A stretch of 64,000 nt of DNA from Liolophura sinensis. Taxonomy: Eukaryota > Mollusca > Polyplacophora > Chitonida > Chitonidae. The notes under the pieces are model-generated. The model saw only the letters and a list, made by a program, of their open reading frames with translations. It was not told the origin of the DNA and did no database searches. Of the stretch, positions 21,779 through 36,000 are shown piece after piece (the stretch's first letter is position 1; the number at the start of each line of letters is the position of its first letter). Location: contig NC_088307.1 in NCBI RefSeq assembly GCF_032854445.1, positions 16,506,017 through 16,570,016 of the forward strand, written 5' to 3'. Made by a program: the position numbers and the translations under genes.

Positions 21779-23225
21779 GTGACACCCGACATGACATCCC
21801 GAAGAGCAAAGTACAAACAAGTACCTATGCTTAGAATTTTAAAATCTTTCCTATGACACACATTAGCTGGCAAAGAATGGGGTGTAATCCTTTGTCCATC
21901 GCAGACCTAAAGATGACCGGACAAATGTGAATACCCCTGAGCTGAAGCCATAGTTCAACGCACTTACATTAACGTTGGGTTCATTGTTCTCTTTGTTTTA
22001 TATACTGACAATGGAAACCTGATTTCTCGCAAACTGAGTACAATTTGTAGCCATTCGTGTAGAAATGCGGGAGGGGTGCGGATTTATCGAGGGAGGCTTA
22101 AAGTTGGTCAGAATATCCAACATAATACAATAACAATACAGATTACATATTATTATTGTATATAAAATATAATAACAGTAATACAACTACAGACTATTCG
22201 TAGTAATGCATATTACTATATAATAGTGTTTTCAGAAACTACTTTAAAGGCTTCTTTGTTTGAACACGTTTGGGCTTTCTCGGAGGCGTATAATTGCCTC
22301 TAGATCCAGTAACTTTTCCCCACACCGTTGTCTCAAACCAGGCGTGTCTTGGCAGCTCTGATCAGTTATTCTGTCATGCCAAGTCTCTGTAATTATTGTT
22401 TTATATTTGACTGGGCCGCTTGTTTAAAAGGTTAAGTCAGGCTTAAATCATAATACTACTCTTTGCCTAACAGAAACATAATGAGACTTTAGCCCAGGCT
22501 AAAGTTAATACCGCGCTTAACTGTTGATACACTTTTGAACAAGTGATCCCTGATGTTGTATGCTGAAGGCCAAACTGTTTGACTTATGCGGAAGTGGAGG
22601 AAACCGAACAATTCCCATGAGAAACGACAGCACACAATGACCAACACGTCACAAACCTGGTGACGTATAGCCGCAGGAGAGGTAGAGGGATGTTGGTCCA
22701 GGAGCAGTGGCGTGATTTTGAGACTGCCCAGGGCGGTATATACGTCATCAAGAGCTGCTTATTTGCCGTAAGCAACATCCTGCCCTCTCTATACTCTTAA
22801 GGTCACATCTTCGTTCATTTTCTTCATCAATACTTGCCCTAGAGGAAAGTGCGGAAAAAACCGGACTGTAATTATACATACGACGAAGAGAGTTTTCCTC
22901 TCCGCAAACCCTTCATTTCAGTATAACAACGGATGGGTAACTATTTGAAGGAAATTCTCCCAGTGTCCTTTTGGCGCTCTTAATTACCCTAACCTTGAGA
23001 TCGTTCAGTCTTATATCATCGCCATTTTGTTTCTTGCATAGCTTAGATTCGGACAAGATATCTCCACTCCTAAGCTGTATCGGCAGGTAATTTATTCTCG
23101 CGGATTATTCACTACTTAAATGCAACTTTCGAAGTTTGATTAATTCCATAACACTTCCGGACATGTTGATATCCTAAACTACAATTAACCTGGAAAGAGT
23201 CAGTGTGAGTGGCACTCTCAACATT

Positions 23226-23271
23226 ATTTATTTATTTATTTATTTAATTGGTGTTTTGCGCCATACTCAAG
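23226..23271 (-). mobile_element. SINE family A, 3' end fragment
   Basis: (TTTA)n followed by TTGGTGTTTTGCGCCATACT, the reversed 3' terminus only. Confidence 0.75.
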
Positions 23272-24074
23272 CTCTTAACATTAAATCGCTGTGCAAAATG
23301 ACTGCCTTCGTTTGCTATTCGACTACCTATATCTGACAGCAACAAAGACCTACGTTGACTCGGTGCATGAGGAGAGTATTCGGACGTGCTTAGTAACTGT
23401 ATGAATTAACTTTTAATCAGGAATTCTTACGGGATATACCGTGTTAAAGCAACCGGAAACACTATATCACGTCACTCGTGTACCACGCATATATGGTTAA
23501 AAAGCAAAACAGGTGACGTAAGCGGAAACAAACTTCCTTCTGAAACCCAGTCTAATTGATATTATAAATTAAGAAAAAAAACATGACGAATATTAGTTCA
23601 AGCATTTTATTAACGTTTTCCATGAACCAAAAGCAAACAAAACAAACATTCCGTCATTTCTTAGGATGTTGTTAATTTTCTTTTTTAATTTTTTTAATTT
23701 TTGTATTTCCTAGACTCTTTACCGGTGTAGTCCTGATTACTCGCGTATAATAGAGAATTATAGGAATAAATATGGAATTGATTTTGGATGTTACAGATGA
23801 TTATCCTTCACACAGGATTTCTGTGTCACCAGCAGCTACAAAAAAGAATTTGTTGCTCTGAAAATCACGAATTTTGACCCCTTTTCTGGTTTTGTTTCCC
23901 TTGAAGGCATTTTTTCATCGTCCATGGTTCCCTGCAAAAAAATACATATATAAGAAATGATATGAAACAGCCCTTGCTTTTTGAAAACACTCAAAACATA
24001 AATTCACTTTTTTTTCTAAAATACGTTCCAGTCACATTTTGTTACGGTGTTCTATCTACTTAGTGTTTAGAATA

Positions 24075-24178
24075 TCTGTGGGTTTCCCCCCTGGCTCTGC
24101 CCGGTTTCCTACCACTATAATGCTGGCTGCTGCCACATAAGTCAGTCTTCTTGAGCAAATAAACAAATAAATGCTTGA
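24075..24178 (+). mobile_element. SINE family A fragment
   Basis: GGCTCTGCCCGGTTTCCTAC, then ATAATGCTGGCTGCTGCC and a decayed end with (AAAT)n. Confidence 0.8.
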
Positions 24179-27100
24179 AAGTAGATAAACAAATAAATAG
24201 TGCTGAGTGCCAAGCAAACAAGAATAAACTGACGTTGCTGACTGCGGTACATCTGTACTGTGAACTATAGTAAGTGTAATATTCATATAACTACATGCAG
24301 TATTAAGAGAGAGACATATAACGTGGTCAAATATACCAAATCAGTATTAAGAAGTTAATATCTGTAAGTGGTTTTACTTTGATCTCCTCGTAAGCCGCTT
24401 CATTTTGTCTGTCATAGTGGAAATCGGGCCGCTGACATATCCCTCTTTCCTCTCCAGACGGCCTTTGATAGATTCCTGGAACACTCCTGAATTGTTAAAG
24501 CTAAATAAAGTCCTGGCATCTCAAATTCATGTGTATTGCGCGAAAAGGTAATGGCGTTCACGCCCGCGATCCCATGAGAATCGGGTTGTGAATCATTAAG
24601 CTTAGCTGTCCGTTGCTGCCAGCCGGATATTCAATCACCAAAGGCTTTTACCCTGTTCCTAGCGAACTCGTTAACCTTTGACCCCAGTGTTCTGCATCAT
24701 ATTTTTATCGCGCACTAAGCCCGAATCACTACTTTTATTGGGTGACGTAAATCAGTGTTTATTGGTGGTAAAAACCGACAGTTTTGATAAAAATTCAAAA
24801 GTCCAATAACGATTCCGGTTCTCCTTGCAGCTATAAATCGACATGATAACAGCAACAAATAACTCTTCACAGCACATTTCTTGGACAACCAGGGGACTGA
24901 TAACTGGGAAAGGCCCGATTAGTATCAACGTTTGATCACAGAGGCTGATAAAACTTCCTTCGCCCACGCTGAAAATGGCATGGCACTTCTTATATAGTCT
25001 AATCTAAGGAATCGTTACGTCTTTGTAGGCCTCCAAAGTTCTCAACATTGCTCTATTTTTGTCATTTGTCATTTAATTGCGTTTAATACCACACTTCCTG
25101 TTCGTGTGTTCGAGTCCAGGATATAAGTTTTGAAACTTTCAGGCTAAATATTCTCAGTAAGATTTTGAGCTAATTTTGGACTTTCACAAAGTGTTCCTAG
25201 AGGTCCGTTCACGAATTTTTTTTCACTTGAATCAAAATTTTAACTTAATATAAAGTTTAACTAATAGGCCCAGAATTTCATATTGCCACAGATCATTTTT
25301 ATTCCAACATTTATTAGATTTAAAAAATCTCTTTCTTTATACTGCATTCAATTTTCAATATTGGTTTACGCTAATAACGTTGTCGATGCTCGTCGTCCTT
25401 GTCATCAAAGGTAAACTGATTGCCTTGAGTAAGACGGTATAACTCGTTTTTGAAGGCACCCGTCTACCCATGTATTTAATCAGCTATTCTACATATGAAC
25501 TTCCCTGGAGGGCACCAAATGGTCGCTGCAGACTAGTTACCAGCAATATATTACGTAACAAGGACATCTTTAAGTACACTCATTTGCCGGGAAAATAAAA
25601 ACTGCAATTGGAACAGCTGGATATACCTTTACTTCTATTCTTCGAAGATCTTTAAACAAAATTAGATATAAAAAAATTTATGCTTGAACTCTGTGTTAAT
25701 TGCTATACGGAATAGTGCCGGTGTTAATGACTCAAACTACTTATGTGTACATTTCGCAAAAATGATCTTTGGCTCATGGCCCAGCTGTGTTTGATATACC
25801 ATGAATACAAAAATATGTACTAAATTGAAGAATGGCCTAATGTAAAAACAGTGATTCATCGCATGAATAAATCAGTGAATCAGACGTTTCCACCTGTCTT
25901 TGGCGCCAGGCTTTTTAGCTGAATCCACCGCTAGAGCCGTGACCGCAATCAAAGGTAAATCGCCCATAATGTTTCACAAGTATTTGCTTTCCCAAAGCCA
26001 TTGCCATTCTTTCAGTTAAGTGTGTCAGACTTTTTTTTGAAAACAGAGAAATTGCCCGCATAAAGAGACCGATTACGGGAGGCAAAGCTTTCTTCACACA
26101 CTATCATTATTGTAATTCGGTCATTTCGAAAGCCAATAGACCCGCGAGATTTACCTCTAAGGAGGGTTTTAGACTTGGGAATGTGGGGCAACTAAATTCT
26201 CGCATGGCCTTTTCCCGTGGGTCATTTGCAATTCAAACCACACGAATTGAGTCGGTTCGTTTAGATAAGTAGATTTTCTCTCAAATCCCGACCGATCAGG
26301 GAATCAGATTAGCAGTACAGCGCTCTCAACCGGATGTTTCTCATTCTCAGCAAAACACCGGTCCAGGCGAGATCTCGCGTGTGTTTCAGGTATTCAGGCC
26401 ATTTCTCATGGTTCAGATGAAAAATAATTAACATTTTGTCGACGGATTTTCATAAAGCTCCCTACATAACAACTTCGTGTCCTTGAGCCATATACAAACT
26501 ATAACTTGTCAAGTTCCGTTTGTGCTTCCAATACCAGTAACAGATATAAATTATACATGGTGTCAGTTGCAATTCCAGAAAGACCGTCAAATTTGACTTT
26601 GCGTTTTACAAAAACTTGACAAATTTTCGATAAAATCCATAGCCTTTTCTTTTCTTGGATTAAAGTGTAAGAATTTTAACATCAACTTGTTGGCCTTTGA
26701 CCTTCCTGTAAATCAGATCTTGTTTGAAAGGAGCTACAAAGAAGATCGGGCGGTTGCTGTTTCGAAGGAAAAAAATTTTCAACAATCTTTTCACATCAAT
26801 ATACAGAAAGTCAAACGCAGTATAATTACTGTCTGATTGCGTTCTTTATTTTGTCAGCCTTTGTTTTCAATCTCTAACATAAAGCACCATTTGGACAAGA
26901 GGTAGGATGTGAAAACTTCGATTTAAGCCTAAAAAATTGGTTTTATGACACGTCAATTTCTATAATATATCCGAAATTTTTGATACTTGTTTACAGGCTA
27001 AACTCTTTGTTTACAGGCTTATTTTTGTACATGATCCTTATATTGCTGTTCACATCCTCCATCCAAGGGTATCACATCCTGTTGAGAGTTCATCATTTGC

Positions 27101-27734
27101 AATTATTGGTGGCTTAATCACAAATATTCCATAGTGTAAAATTGCTCGTTCACTTAAAAATAATACACCCTCGATAAAAACCTAGGTAACCCTCTAAGGA
27201 TTTCCACGTAAAACGTAGATGATTCTATAAATCCGAATAATGAAATTATTTTATATTCAATATTTCAACATTTAGTTATGTCATACTTATAATATAAACT
27301 GACTTTATTCTGCAGATTAACATGGCTTGTGTTTTGTAGTGTACATTTAAATACAATATACGTCCAACTCTTCCCTTTAGTAAACTTCAAACCATTCCCT
27401 TTATAAAAGATAGATTTGTTAATACAGTGAAGTTAACAAGTCATTTATTTTCAATACTGTCAATTACTTCAGCAGTATGGTAGTATAAAGGAAGAGCGAA
27501 TGATTTGCTCCACATTTACTCAACCAAAATCCCCCAGCAACATGCAGGTTAAGCCCAAACCATCTTGTGGGAATACACTCCACTGTAATTTAGCTTTGCC
27601 TTATCTTGAATCTTGAAAACTTCATCCTAGGAAGTTTGTCACGTACCCCCATCCCATCAAGTGTAGTATTGTCTTTTGGAATTCCCTAGCTGCCGCAACT
27701 CATAAACCTGACTGACGTAAGTTTAGTGATATAC

Positions 27735-27830
27735 ATTATATTTATTTTCATCGGTCACGAGTGGCCGTTTGGCAGACATCACACTGTCCTCGCTGCTCTG
27801 GTTTTGCTCTCTGTACAGTAGGTTGTTAAT
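27735..27830 (+). repeat. Dispersed repeat family D core
   Basis: A roughly 60 bp core CATCACACTGTCCTCGCTGC...GGTTTTGCTCTCTGTACAG matches 63480-63530 (+) and the reverse complements at 43140-43200, 46700-46750 and 50385-50445. Confidence 0.6.
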
Positions 27831-27831
27831 T

Positions 27832-28013
27832 ATTTTATATTTGATTTGCGTTTTACCTCGTACTCCAGAATATTTCACTTATTCCACGGCTGCCATTGCT
27901 ATGCTGAGAGAAAACCGAACTGATCCCGGAGGAAACGTACGGTTATTTATACGTTCTTGGCAAACCTTCGCACGTACGACCAGACTGGAAGCCAGCATGA
28001 GCTGGACTTAAAC
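27832..28013 (-). mobile_element. SINE family A, head-truncated
   Basis: Reversed body from TTGATTTGCGTTTTACCTCG to GCCAGCATGAGCTGGACTT. It sits directly beside the family D core. Confidence 0.85.
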
Positions 28014-28354
28014 GATACATTGAGAATACCGTGAAGTACAAAAAATAACAATGATGTTTCAGGTTGTTTTTGGAAACGTGTCTTGCGACAATCGGCTTAG
28101 AATGCTCCTTTATAGCTTATATATGAATATCGGAATTGGCGATTGGATTGAGGAATGTTTCATTCGTACAAGGACATAAGGCAGGACACCAAGAAAACTG
28201 ACGTACCTGATACGAACACAACCTGATACAGGTAAAAGACTAGTAGACATAAGGAAGAACCCTTTAGAGCTCACAACCAGCGAGGAACCACTTGGTTTGT
28301 TACTTGGGCATTTTAAAGTGTGTACTGTGATTATATGTTAAATATGATGACAAC

Positions 28355-28860
28355 ACAGCGTTTTGAGTAATTCTGGGCAAGTGGCGTCTAATAAATTGCA
28401 ATTAACATCAGTATATTTTTTAGCCAAATTCTGCTTAAGCCATGGTGCCAGGGGGCGTGTAAATTGTTACTGTTTAAAGCATTCACATGAACAGTTAGAA
28501 TAAAAACCTAACTGAAGTAAACTGCCAAGAAGCCGTGTTTCACCGGTTACGTGAGATCATTTGCCAGCTATAAGGGTGTATATTCATCCTGTTGAATTGC
28601 GTCACTTCGATACACGAACAGTAGAAATCAAACCCAACGGAGATACATAGTTTGTAGAGAGCTTATTAACTAACAGCATGGACGATTCGGACACTTATAT
28701 CATTTATTCGCCAAGAACATTCACTGCGTATGGCTTAATGTCATACTTTAGATACTTTCTTATTTCTTTGGTGGTTTGTTTTGGGAATTCGTCTAGCGAA
28801 TATTGATCCGGAACATCCATCTTGGTTTACGGCCTGTGTACCAATTTTGGTTTTGACGCC
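28355..28860 (+). repeat. Dispersed repeat family D, long copy
   Basis: TTTTGAGTAATTCTGGGC... and TGCTTAAGCCATGGTGCCAG... match 17735. GTGTATATTCATCCTGTTGA and TACTTTCTTATTTCTTTGGT match 63530-63760 and 200-460 at lower identity. Confidence 0.5.
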
Positions 28861-29618
28861 TAGATTTACAAACTATTTCACTTTGTAAAATTTGTTTTCA
28901 TCAAACACCCGAACATCCTGTCGTTGAGCCTTGACTACTATTCCTTCTCTTGGGCGCGATGCAAAACTGATCTTCTGCGTCTAGAATCTCGTGTCCTTTC
29001 TGACTAATGGTTAATATCAATCAGTCTAAGGGTCAGTCGCAGACAAAACAGAGTCGGAATTGATGAGCATTGTCCCTCAAACACAGCGTCACGGACAGTT
29101 AATGAAGTTTAGATCTACATTTACCAGACGTGATTGCGTCAGACAGAATCTCATTCTAACCGACGTAGTCATTGGGAGCGAGGTGAGCACGTCCATGCTG
29201 ATTGGATGACCACCACGGATCAGTGTCTAGAGAATACCTTGACAAATAACCCGATTCCCAGGGGAGGCGTAACAACATGGCTGCCTACTTCATCTTCCGT
29301 TGTTGGTCACAGAGGTAGATGGTCCCTGGTTGAGGACTTAATTTGATATCCTTGGAAGCTGGCAATGTTTCAACCTGCCGTTGGTGTCACTATATAGAGT
29401 GTGAGTACCCCTTCTTCAAGCAACTTTAAAGAACAGCGGGTCAGTCTCGAGCATTGCAATTCACACTGGCACAGCAGTTTCAGGGCTCCAAACTGACAAT
29501 GTAACAACTTTGTAGCTCTGCTGTCTTGTGTCCTTTTTTATGACATGACTATGACATGTTCAGGATAAAATTACGGATCACATTTCAATAAAGTAAGCAG
29601 CATCAAAGCGTCTACAAC

Positions 29619-29743
29619 GCGTGGGTGGTCGTGGGTTTAATTTCCCAGGGATCTGCCTAGTTTTCTTCCACTATAATGCTGGCCGCCGTTGTCATTGTGA
29701 AATATTCTTGAGAACGGTGTGAAGAGCCAAATAAATATATAAT
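29619..29743 (+). mobile_element. SINE family A, 3' fragment
   Basis: GGTGGTCGTGGGTTTAATTT through ATAATGCTGGCCGCCGTTGT to AAATAAATA. Confidence 0.82.
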
Positions 29744-30289
29744 GCAATCAAACAGGATGCCTATTTCTCCCCGATTTCAAATATGGTTTGTATGCTTTTC
29801 ACCTTATCTTACAGTGAATAAAATTCAAAACATTACGTTAATTTTAGCTGCTATATATCCTCTGAAAGGTGTATTTAAACATTCAAGATGAAGTGCTACC
29901 CCCTCATCAGATGCACTCATATGGCTATTAAAGTTTGTTTAACACCTCAGAAGAATCGTTGACATCACGGAGCTTCAGGTTGTTCAAATTCAACCACCGT
30001 ATAACCTCACTTTTTATTTCCATTTTGTTCACAGTGCAACAAAGAAACAAAATCCTGGAAAGACATATCTCGAAGTAGCAAGAAATGTCCTTTCACATGA
30101 AGCGTACTTAAAGCTGGTCTGCTCTTTTAATATAGCAGGTATCCAAAGAAAATGAAATGTCTTTCTTCGGCTAGTTCGACTACGCATCAAATTGCCACCA
30201 TTTATCTGAATTAGACGTAAATAGAACGTAAAACACCAACCAAGCAAATCAATTAAAAAGAACTAAATTACTCTCAGTGCAAGTATAAT

Positions 30290-31080
30290 TTATCAACCCA
30301 TATTATATTCGTCACACTGACTCTGTCGACTGTTGTTGTCAGTTGGCAGAGCAAAGCTGACTTGGCTTCACTAACGATCACCCGCCTAAGTGGGTGAGTA
30401 GACACTGACTGCTCATTCATGGCATCTGACTAAGAAGCTCCTCACACAGCAATAATGAGGCTATAGCCCGGCGACAAACAACATGTCTGCATATATGAGC
30501 CGTCTGGCATCAGTCAGTTGCCCATATAAACAAGCCAGTGGCGTGGGCGGGCCCGAATGGAACGACGGCTTTAATCCTACCTTATGGCGCGGCCTCTGCT
30601 GAGCTTTGCGCTGATCAAATTGGGCGTCAAGATGGGTTCTGACAGACTGGGCATTATCCTTGATGCCACCAGGGTGCCTTGATAATTAATAACATAGACA
30701 GCGGGTCTGGCAACAGCATATGTGCCAATACCCTGAATTTTCGTTCTCCGCCAGGCAGTTAATGACTGAGAAGTGATGGGGTTTCTTCGACGTCGCTGGC
30801 AAGGATGCTAAACAGGGCCTTTCCGCCAAAGGTACCAAGGTACTTTTTACACAGGCATGTTTCGTAAAGGATTGTTCGGGTGATGTTTAAAGCCATCCCC
30901 AAGATCTTACAGGATGGCTGTCACTTTTAGGCGTAAAGGGAATTGGTGCGTCGGGGTAAACCATTAGTAAGATACTGACGAACTGTCCTTAGTGCGACGT
31001 AACTCTTGTCTCCTATGTCCCGTGGTTAGAAGTGGCGCGCCTTACTCACTGATCCACGTCTCGCTATAATTCGTTAAGAA
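30290..31080. other. GC-richer non-coding block, candidate conserved element
   Basis: More GC-rich than its neighbours, without repeat-family matches or an open frame. It has homeodomain-type TAATTAAT and other compact motifs. Candidate regulatory DNA by appearance only. Confidence 0.25.
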
Positions 31081-31829
31081 ACAACAATATACTGGACATT
31101 AGTCTCCTCGTTAGACATTTAGTGTTTCTTATTCCAAATTTCAGATCCACCGGTGTACTGTTCCGTGTTTTATTTGTATACCGAAATGCCTTTACCACGT
31201 CGGACAAGACGTGTAATAAGCACTGCTCCGTTATTAATGTGATATTACTTAAAATCCGGTTGATTCTTCTTTGTTTTGGATAGTAAACTCATTTGCTTTT
31301 TTGGGGGGGGAGGGGAGGGTTGCAAAAGAATAACAAAGCGCCAGGAAATGTTTTACTGTAATTCTCACGCATTGCCTAAGAAAGTTGGCGTTAGTCATTA
31401 ACAACCCGGTCTTAATGTTCAAAGCAATTGATAGAGTTCGGTCGAGATCATTGACGAATAAAAACTGGCGATATTCTGTCTACGAAAAATGCAAATGCAC
31501 TGTCAAAGAAGGCGTGTATCAAACCGAAAGTTCGTCTTTTTTCCGAATGCATCATATAAAAAGTTCCACAAAATCGGCGCCAGCCTTAAGAAATGTTGTT
31601 TCACGAGAATGTTAAAGCGATAAAATATTCAGCAGGCTATTCCAGCATTGCCACACGTAACTCTGTGATTCTGTGTGGGATGTTAACAATAAATGGTATC
31701 TGTAGGCCCATCCCACAAATATATTCATGATCAATGCGCAGACTATCTCAGCTGTACAATGCTACAGGGCGCTATGCGATATGGTTCAGACATTAGCGCT
31801 TTTGTGGCGTAGAGGCGCGGGGAGCGGAC

Positions 31830-32095
31830 GGTGAAATAGTGGTAACAGGCACTTGTCACGTTAGGGCACGCGAAGGTTCAAACTTGGCCGTTGACATGGA
31901 ATTTGTCGAATGTCCGCTCTCACTGCCTATGGGGCCATAGCGATGATTTAAGCGTTTGAAGGTTAGTTGACGATCAGTTGATCTTGTACCAGTAAGGTGT
32001 GCAAATCCGTACGCCACATGTAGGTTTTCCTCCGTTCATAAAACTGCCTGCTATCCTGAAAAAATGCCTGACAACAATCAATCAGGCGACCTTGT
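31830..32095 (+). mobile_element. Possible SINE family C, decayed
   Basis: CTTGTACCAGTAAGGTGTGC, CACATGTAGGTTTTCCTCCG and TTCATAAAACTGCCTGC recall the C body at 45885-46115. ACAACAATCAATCAGG recalls the 3' end. Weak. Confidence 0.35.
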
Positions 32096-32324
32096 ATAGG
32101 GGAGTGGGGGTAATGGGATCCCGGACGTTTCTGAGCTCTGCATTCAGAATAATGCGACAAAGCAAGGGTTACATGGCACACGGCACACTGTGACTGTGTG
32201 GAACGTCACGTCTTGTGTCAAGACGCCCAAACGTTTCAGTGAGGCAGCATGAAAAAAATGTCGACCTTATGACGGCTCTACTGCAAGTTAATATAAAAGA
32301 ATACAAAATACTGAGTAAAATTGG

Positions 32325-32423
32325 AGCATTGGCAACAGCATGACAGTGGACAAAGGGTCACATGTATTACCGACAAATGCGGCCTCCTGTCAATTTACCT
32401 CAGTTAGTGTTTTATTCTAACTA

Positions 32424-32516
<93 letters not shown>

Positions 32517-32595
32517 TTGAACGTAACAACATACACTCTCCTGGAACCACGGCTTAAACAAAATTAGGTGCAAGGAGATACCGTTCTGATATGAT
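32325..32595 (-). repeat. Family D copy interrupted by a long (AT)n tract
   Basis: GGACAAAGGGTCACATGTAT and GCGGCCTCCTGTCAATTTAC match 43190-43250. CACGGCTTAAACAAAATTAG follows the microsatellite. Confidence 0.5.
32427..32515. repeat. (AT)n microsatellite, about 88 bp
   Basis: Uninterrupted alternating A and T. Such tracts are prone to slippage and cruciform extrusion; the assembled length may be unreliable. Confidence 0.98.
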
Positions 32596-32870
32596 AGAAA
32601 TATTCAAAATAATCCAGTAGACATTGTCGAAAACATGTTTAAAAACGAAATGGAACAAGAAACAAGAAATCATAAGATGTAGATATGTTTCTTCTTGTCT
32701 TGGCCCACACTACTTTTTCAAATCTTCCCCTTTGTCTATGTCTTTTCTCTAACGTACATGTAGCAATATTTGATTTAACTATCATATAAATGGATATTGC
32801 ATATACGTATGTTTCCTTGAATGGAAGTTGTGATGAATGTCTGTTTTTGTAATCGCATATTATAGTTATC

Positions 32871-33029
32871 CCGTACGTAGGAAGGTCTGTCAGCAACCTG
32901 CGGATGGTCGTAGGTTTCCTCCCGGCTCTGCCCGGTTTCCTTACACCATAATGCTGGCCGCCGTCGCATAAGTGAAATATTCTTGAGTACGGCGTAAAAC
33001 ACCAATCAAATAAATCAAATAAACAAATC
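32871..33029 (+). mobile_element. SINE family A, 5'-truncated, with 11 bp TSD
   Basis: CCGTACGTAGGAAGGTCTGT to AACACCAATCAAATAAATCA, exactly bracketed by TTATAGTTATC at 32860-32870 and 33030-33040. The truncated left end with intact TSD indicates incomplete reverse transcription. Confidence 0.93.
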
Positions 33030-33044
33030 TTATAGTTATCAAGT

Positions 33045-36000
33045 TGGAACGTAATTTGCGCTTGTCGGGTGGCATGCAGTTGTCGGATCTATTTGTTTAT
33101 TTAATATTTGCTTAACGCCATGTACCTTAAGCTTTTGCTGATAAGATGGGGTTTAATGATATGGGTAGATGTTTGTGTGATTTAACGCTTAGATTAAATA
33201 GCCGTCTTTATGCAGGAAAGTGAATCCATCCGTGAAAGTAGCCATTCTCTAATTCCTATAAATCTTATGTGTGACACGACAATTGTATTAAAGCGTAATG
33301 CATGGTATCCTATGGCACGTGACACTCTGTCGGTGGTAGCAGGTAAATCAAAACAGTAAGTGGGCAATATACTTAGTATCGGCTCTGTGTGCATATATGA
33401 AAAAAATGCAGAAAGGTCCGAACGTTGGCGGAAGTTTCCGAAGATTTCCGTCGCTTCTGTATAGAATTTCTTTTCTCTTCGCATACAACGGCGCACCAAC
33501 CAACGCTGCATTAATAAGCGGTGTCTGAGGGACAAAGAAATCAATCATGTAGAGGTCTACTTCATTTACTCCCAGACGAACACTGGGCCTCCTTGCCATC
33601 AGCCCCAAGCGTCACCCGGTCAAACAAATCAGGACAGCATTCGAGACGTTCTCCGTTAAGAGCCAAAGTCACTCAATGCTTGCCCAGCCACGTTCGAAGA
33701 CGGCTTTTCATGTTGCGGCGGGAAGTAATTTTCATTTTCGTCGCAGCAGTAGCATGGAAACTAAGCTTCGCTGAACAAATGCCAGCCGCCTTTTCATGTT
33801 TGTAGAGTCGTTTTCAATTGCTCGGTATGCAGTGGAAGGGATTCAGATGAGTGCAATTATCCCTGATCCACAGTTTTGTTATACAGGTATTTTTAAGAAG
33901 AGGTTATCTCCCACTATAGCACTTCATTTCGTCGTCGAATGCCATGACCAGGGCTTTCATAATCAAGATGAAGAAAGAGTTAGAGATTAATAACGGTGCA
34001 GAAACAACAAAAGATATTTAATTCTTTTGCAATAGTAAATTGTTTTCATTCTGAAGTTTAAATGAAAGGGACAGTTTAGAGAAAGTGATGCTTTCAATTT
34101 AGTGGCGGCAATTCTTTTTTAAGTTAAGGGCAAAGATAGTGATGATTTGTGCCTATTGAGACTGGGTTTCAAACAAGCAGATTTTATTACAAGACAAACC
34201 AGGAATAATTCATAGTTTTCATTTTTAATATACCACAGCATATTTACATATAGTGCACACAGTGTCACGTAACACTATTAACTGTATAAACAGATACATT
34301 TCCTAGAGCATGTTTTTTTACTGGCATTTTGTAACAAATCACAAGATTATCACTGGTGCATTGTTTGTTTCGAAACAACTGGTTGACACATTTTCCCCGA
34401 AAATTATTTATATTTAGCCTCTCAGCAGCATAAATCCAGGAGAAATACTATAATTTTCACTTAAAAACGAATAAACCCGTTCCAAAGAAAACACAACATG
34501 ATCCAGTCGTCAATAATACATTGCAAAAGGACAAATCGGAACAACAAAATAGCATTGTAGATCCAGAACGAGTGCTCCCTTATATGTTTTCCAGCAGCTC
34601 GATTCCGGAAACCACCTGCAATAAATGTCATGCGCTTTCCTTTCCAAATCCCTATTCGAGTCTATATTAACGTTCGCGTGCTGTTGAAACACACTATGTT
34701 TACTGACATGAACAAACGCTCATATCATCAGGGTTATACAAATTCTTGAAGGTCAAAGTGGTGGTTGGGGTGAGAGTATATGCGTGGGTTTTCTGTCTTC
34801 ATTAATTTTCATGAATATCACAGAAGTAGGGTTCAACTAACACGAAATCAAAGAATTTTTCCGTCAAAACTGACCTCATTGTTTACAAGAAAGAAAAATC
34901 ACTACATTTCCAGGTGGTGCCATACCAGTTTTACAACAACAATCTGTTACCACTTACAAATAGTATGATTAAGAGATAGGACGGCCACTTCCATAGATCA
35001 ATCTGGGTTATGTTAGGTAGGTATCTCCGCGTCAGCCTATGAGGAATTGTAGCTTTTCCCCCACGCAGTTGACAAGATAAATCGAAGCCTACGACCTTCC
35101 GCTGTAAGAGAGTATATATCCAACTGCTAGTACGTAAGTATTGCAATGTAACTGATGTTCGCCTTTTATCTGCATGCCCATAGCTAAGTGTCGCAAGAAA
35201 TAACAGGGAGATTAAGGGGCTTAGCAAAACATTCTTACAAGTGGCACGAGATGAGTTCCACCTTTACAGAGTAGATGGGATCAAGCCGTATTACGTTTCA
35301 GTAAGATACTTTTCGTAGCCCTGATCTGACAAATAAGTCTTAAGTCTTTGCACACATTTAAGTGTACAAATTGATGAAAGCTATTTCATGACCATGTCCA
35401 TCAGAATGAAAACCCATATAATTTTGCTGAGGACACAGTGTAAATTTCCTTTTCTTAGCTTATGAAAAAAAATTATGTTCTGAAATTCAAACAGATCTTC
35501 ACCTCACACAATGGGTTTACTCAAATACTCTTTTTTTTCAGTGTCTGCTCAAGTTCATCAAGTCTTGAAGTTGCAAGCCATTTATTTTATTTTTCTTTAC
35601 AGCAAAGAGCATGTAAGGTGAGTAGGGTACATTTGGCGTGGTAGTCAGGAAATTGTCATGGAGCTCTGAAATTCCATTCAATCATAACTTCCCAGTGAAG
35701 AGTCCCCACTAAGCACCCGTGTTTTACTCAGTAAAATACTTCGATTTGCCCACAAACCCTTCATGGAGTATATGTTCATGGTAAAAAAGGTGTATGGAGT
35801 TTCATGTGTCATATATTTTTCTCTAGCTACAGCAGATGGACAAGGCTAAAATGTTGGTAATGAGGCATGGAGGTGATTGACAGTGACGAAGAAAATGGAA
35901 ATACGCGAAATTATTGCCATTGACTTTGGTGATGGATGTCCAAATGAAGTGTACTCATTAGCTCCTTATGCCACGCATAATTAAGCTCATTCAGTGTTAA

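Larger units (their letters stand above)
19560..27730. other. Gene-free stretch
   Basis: No recognisable exon. It holds the hairpin at 21731, SINE fragments and AT-rich DNA. The motif GAATCGGGTTGT recurs at about 21177 and 24580 in similar surroundings (possible duplicated non-coding segment). Confidence 0.6.
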
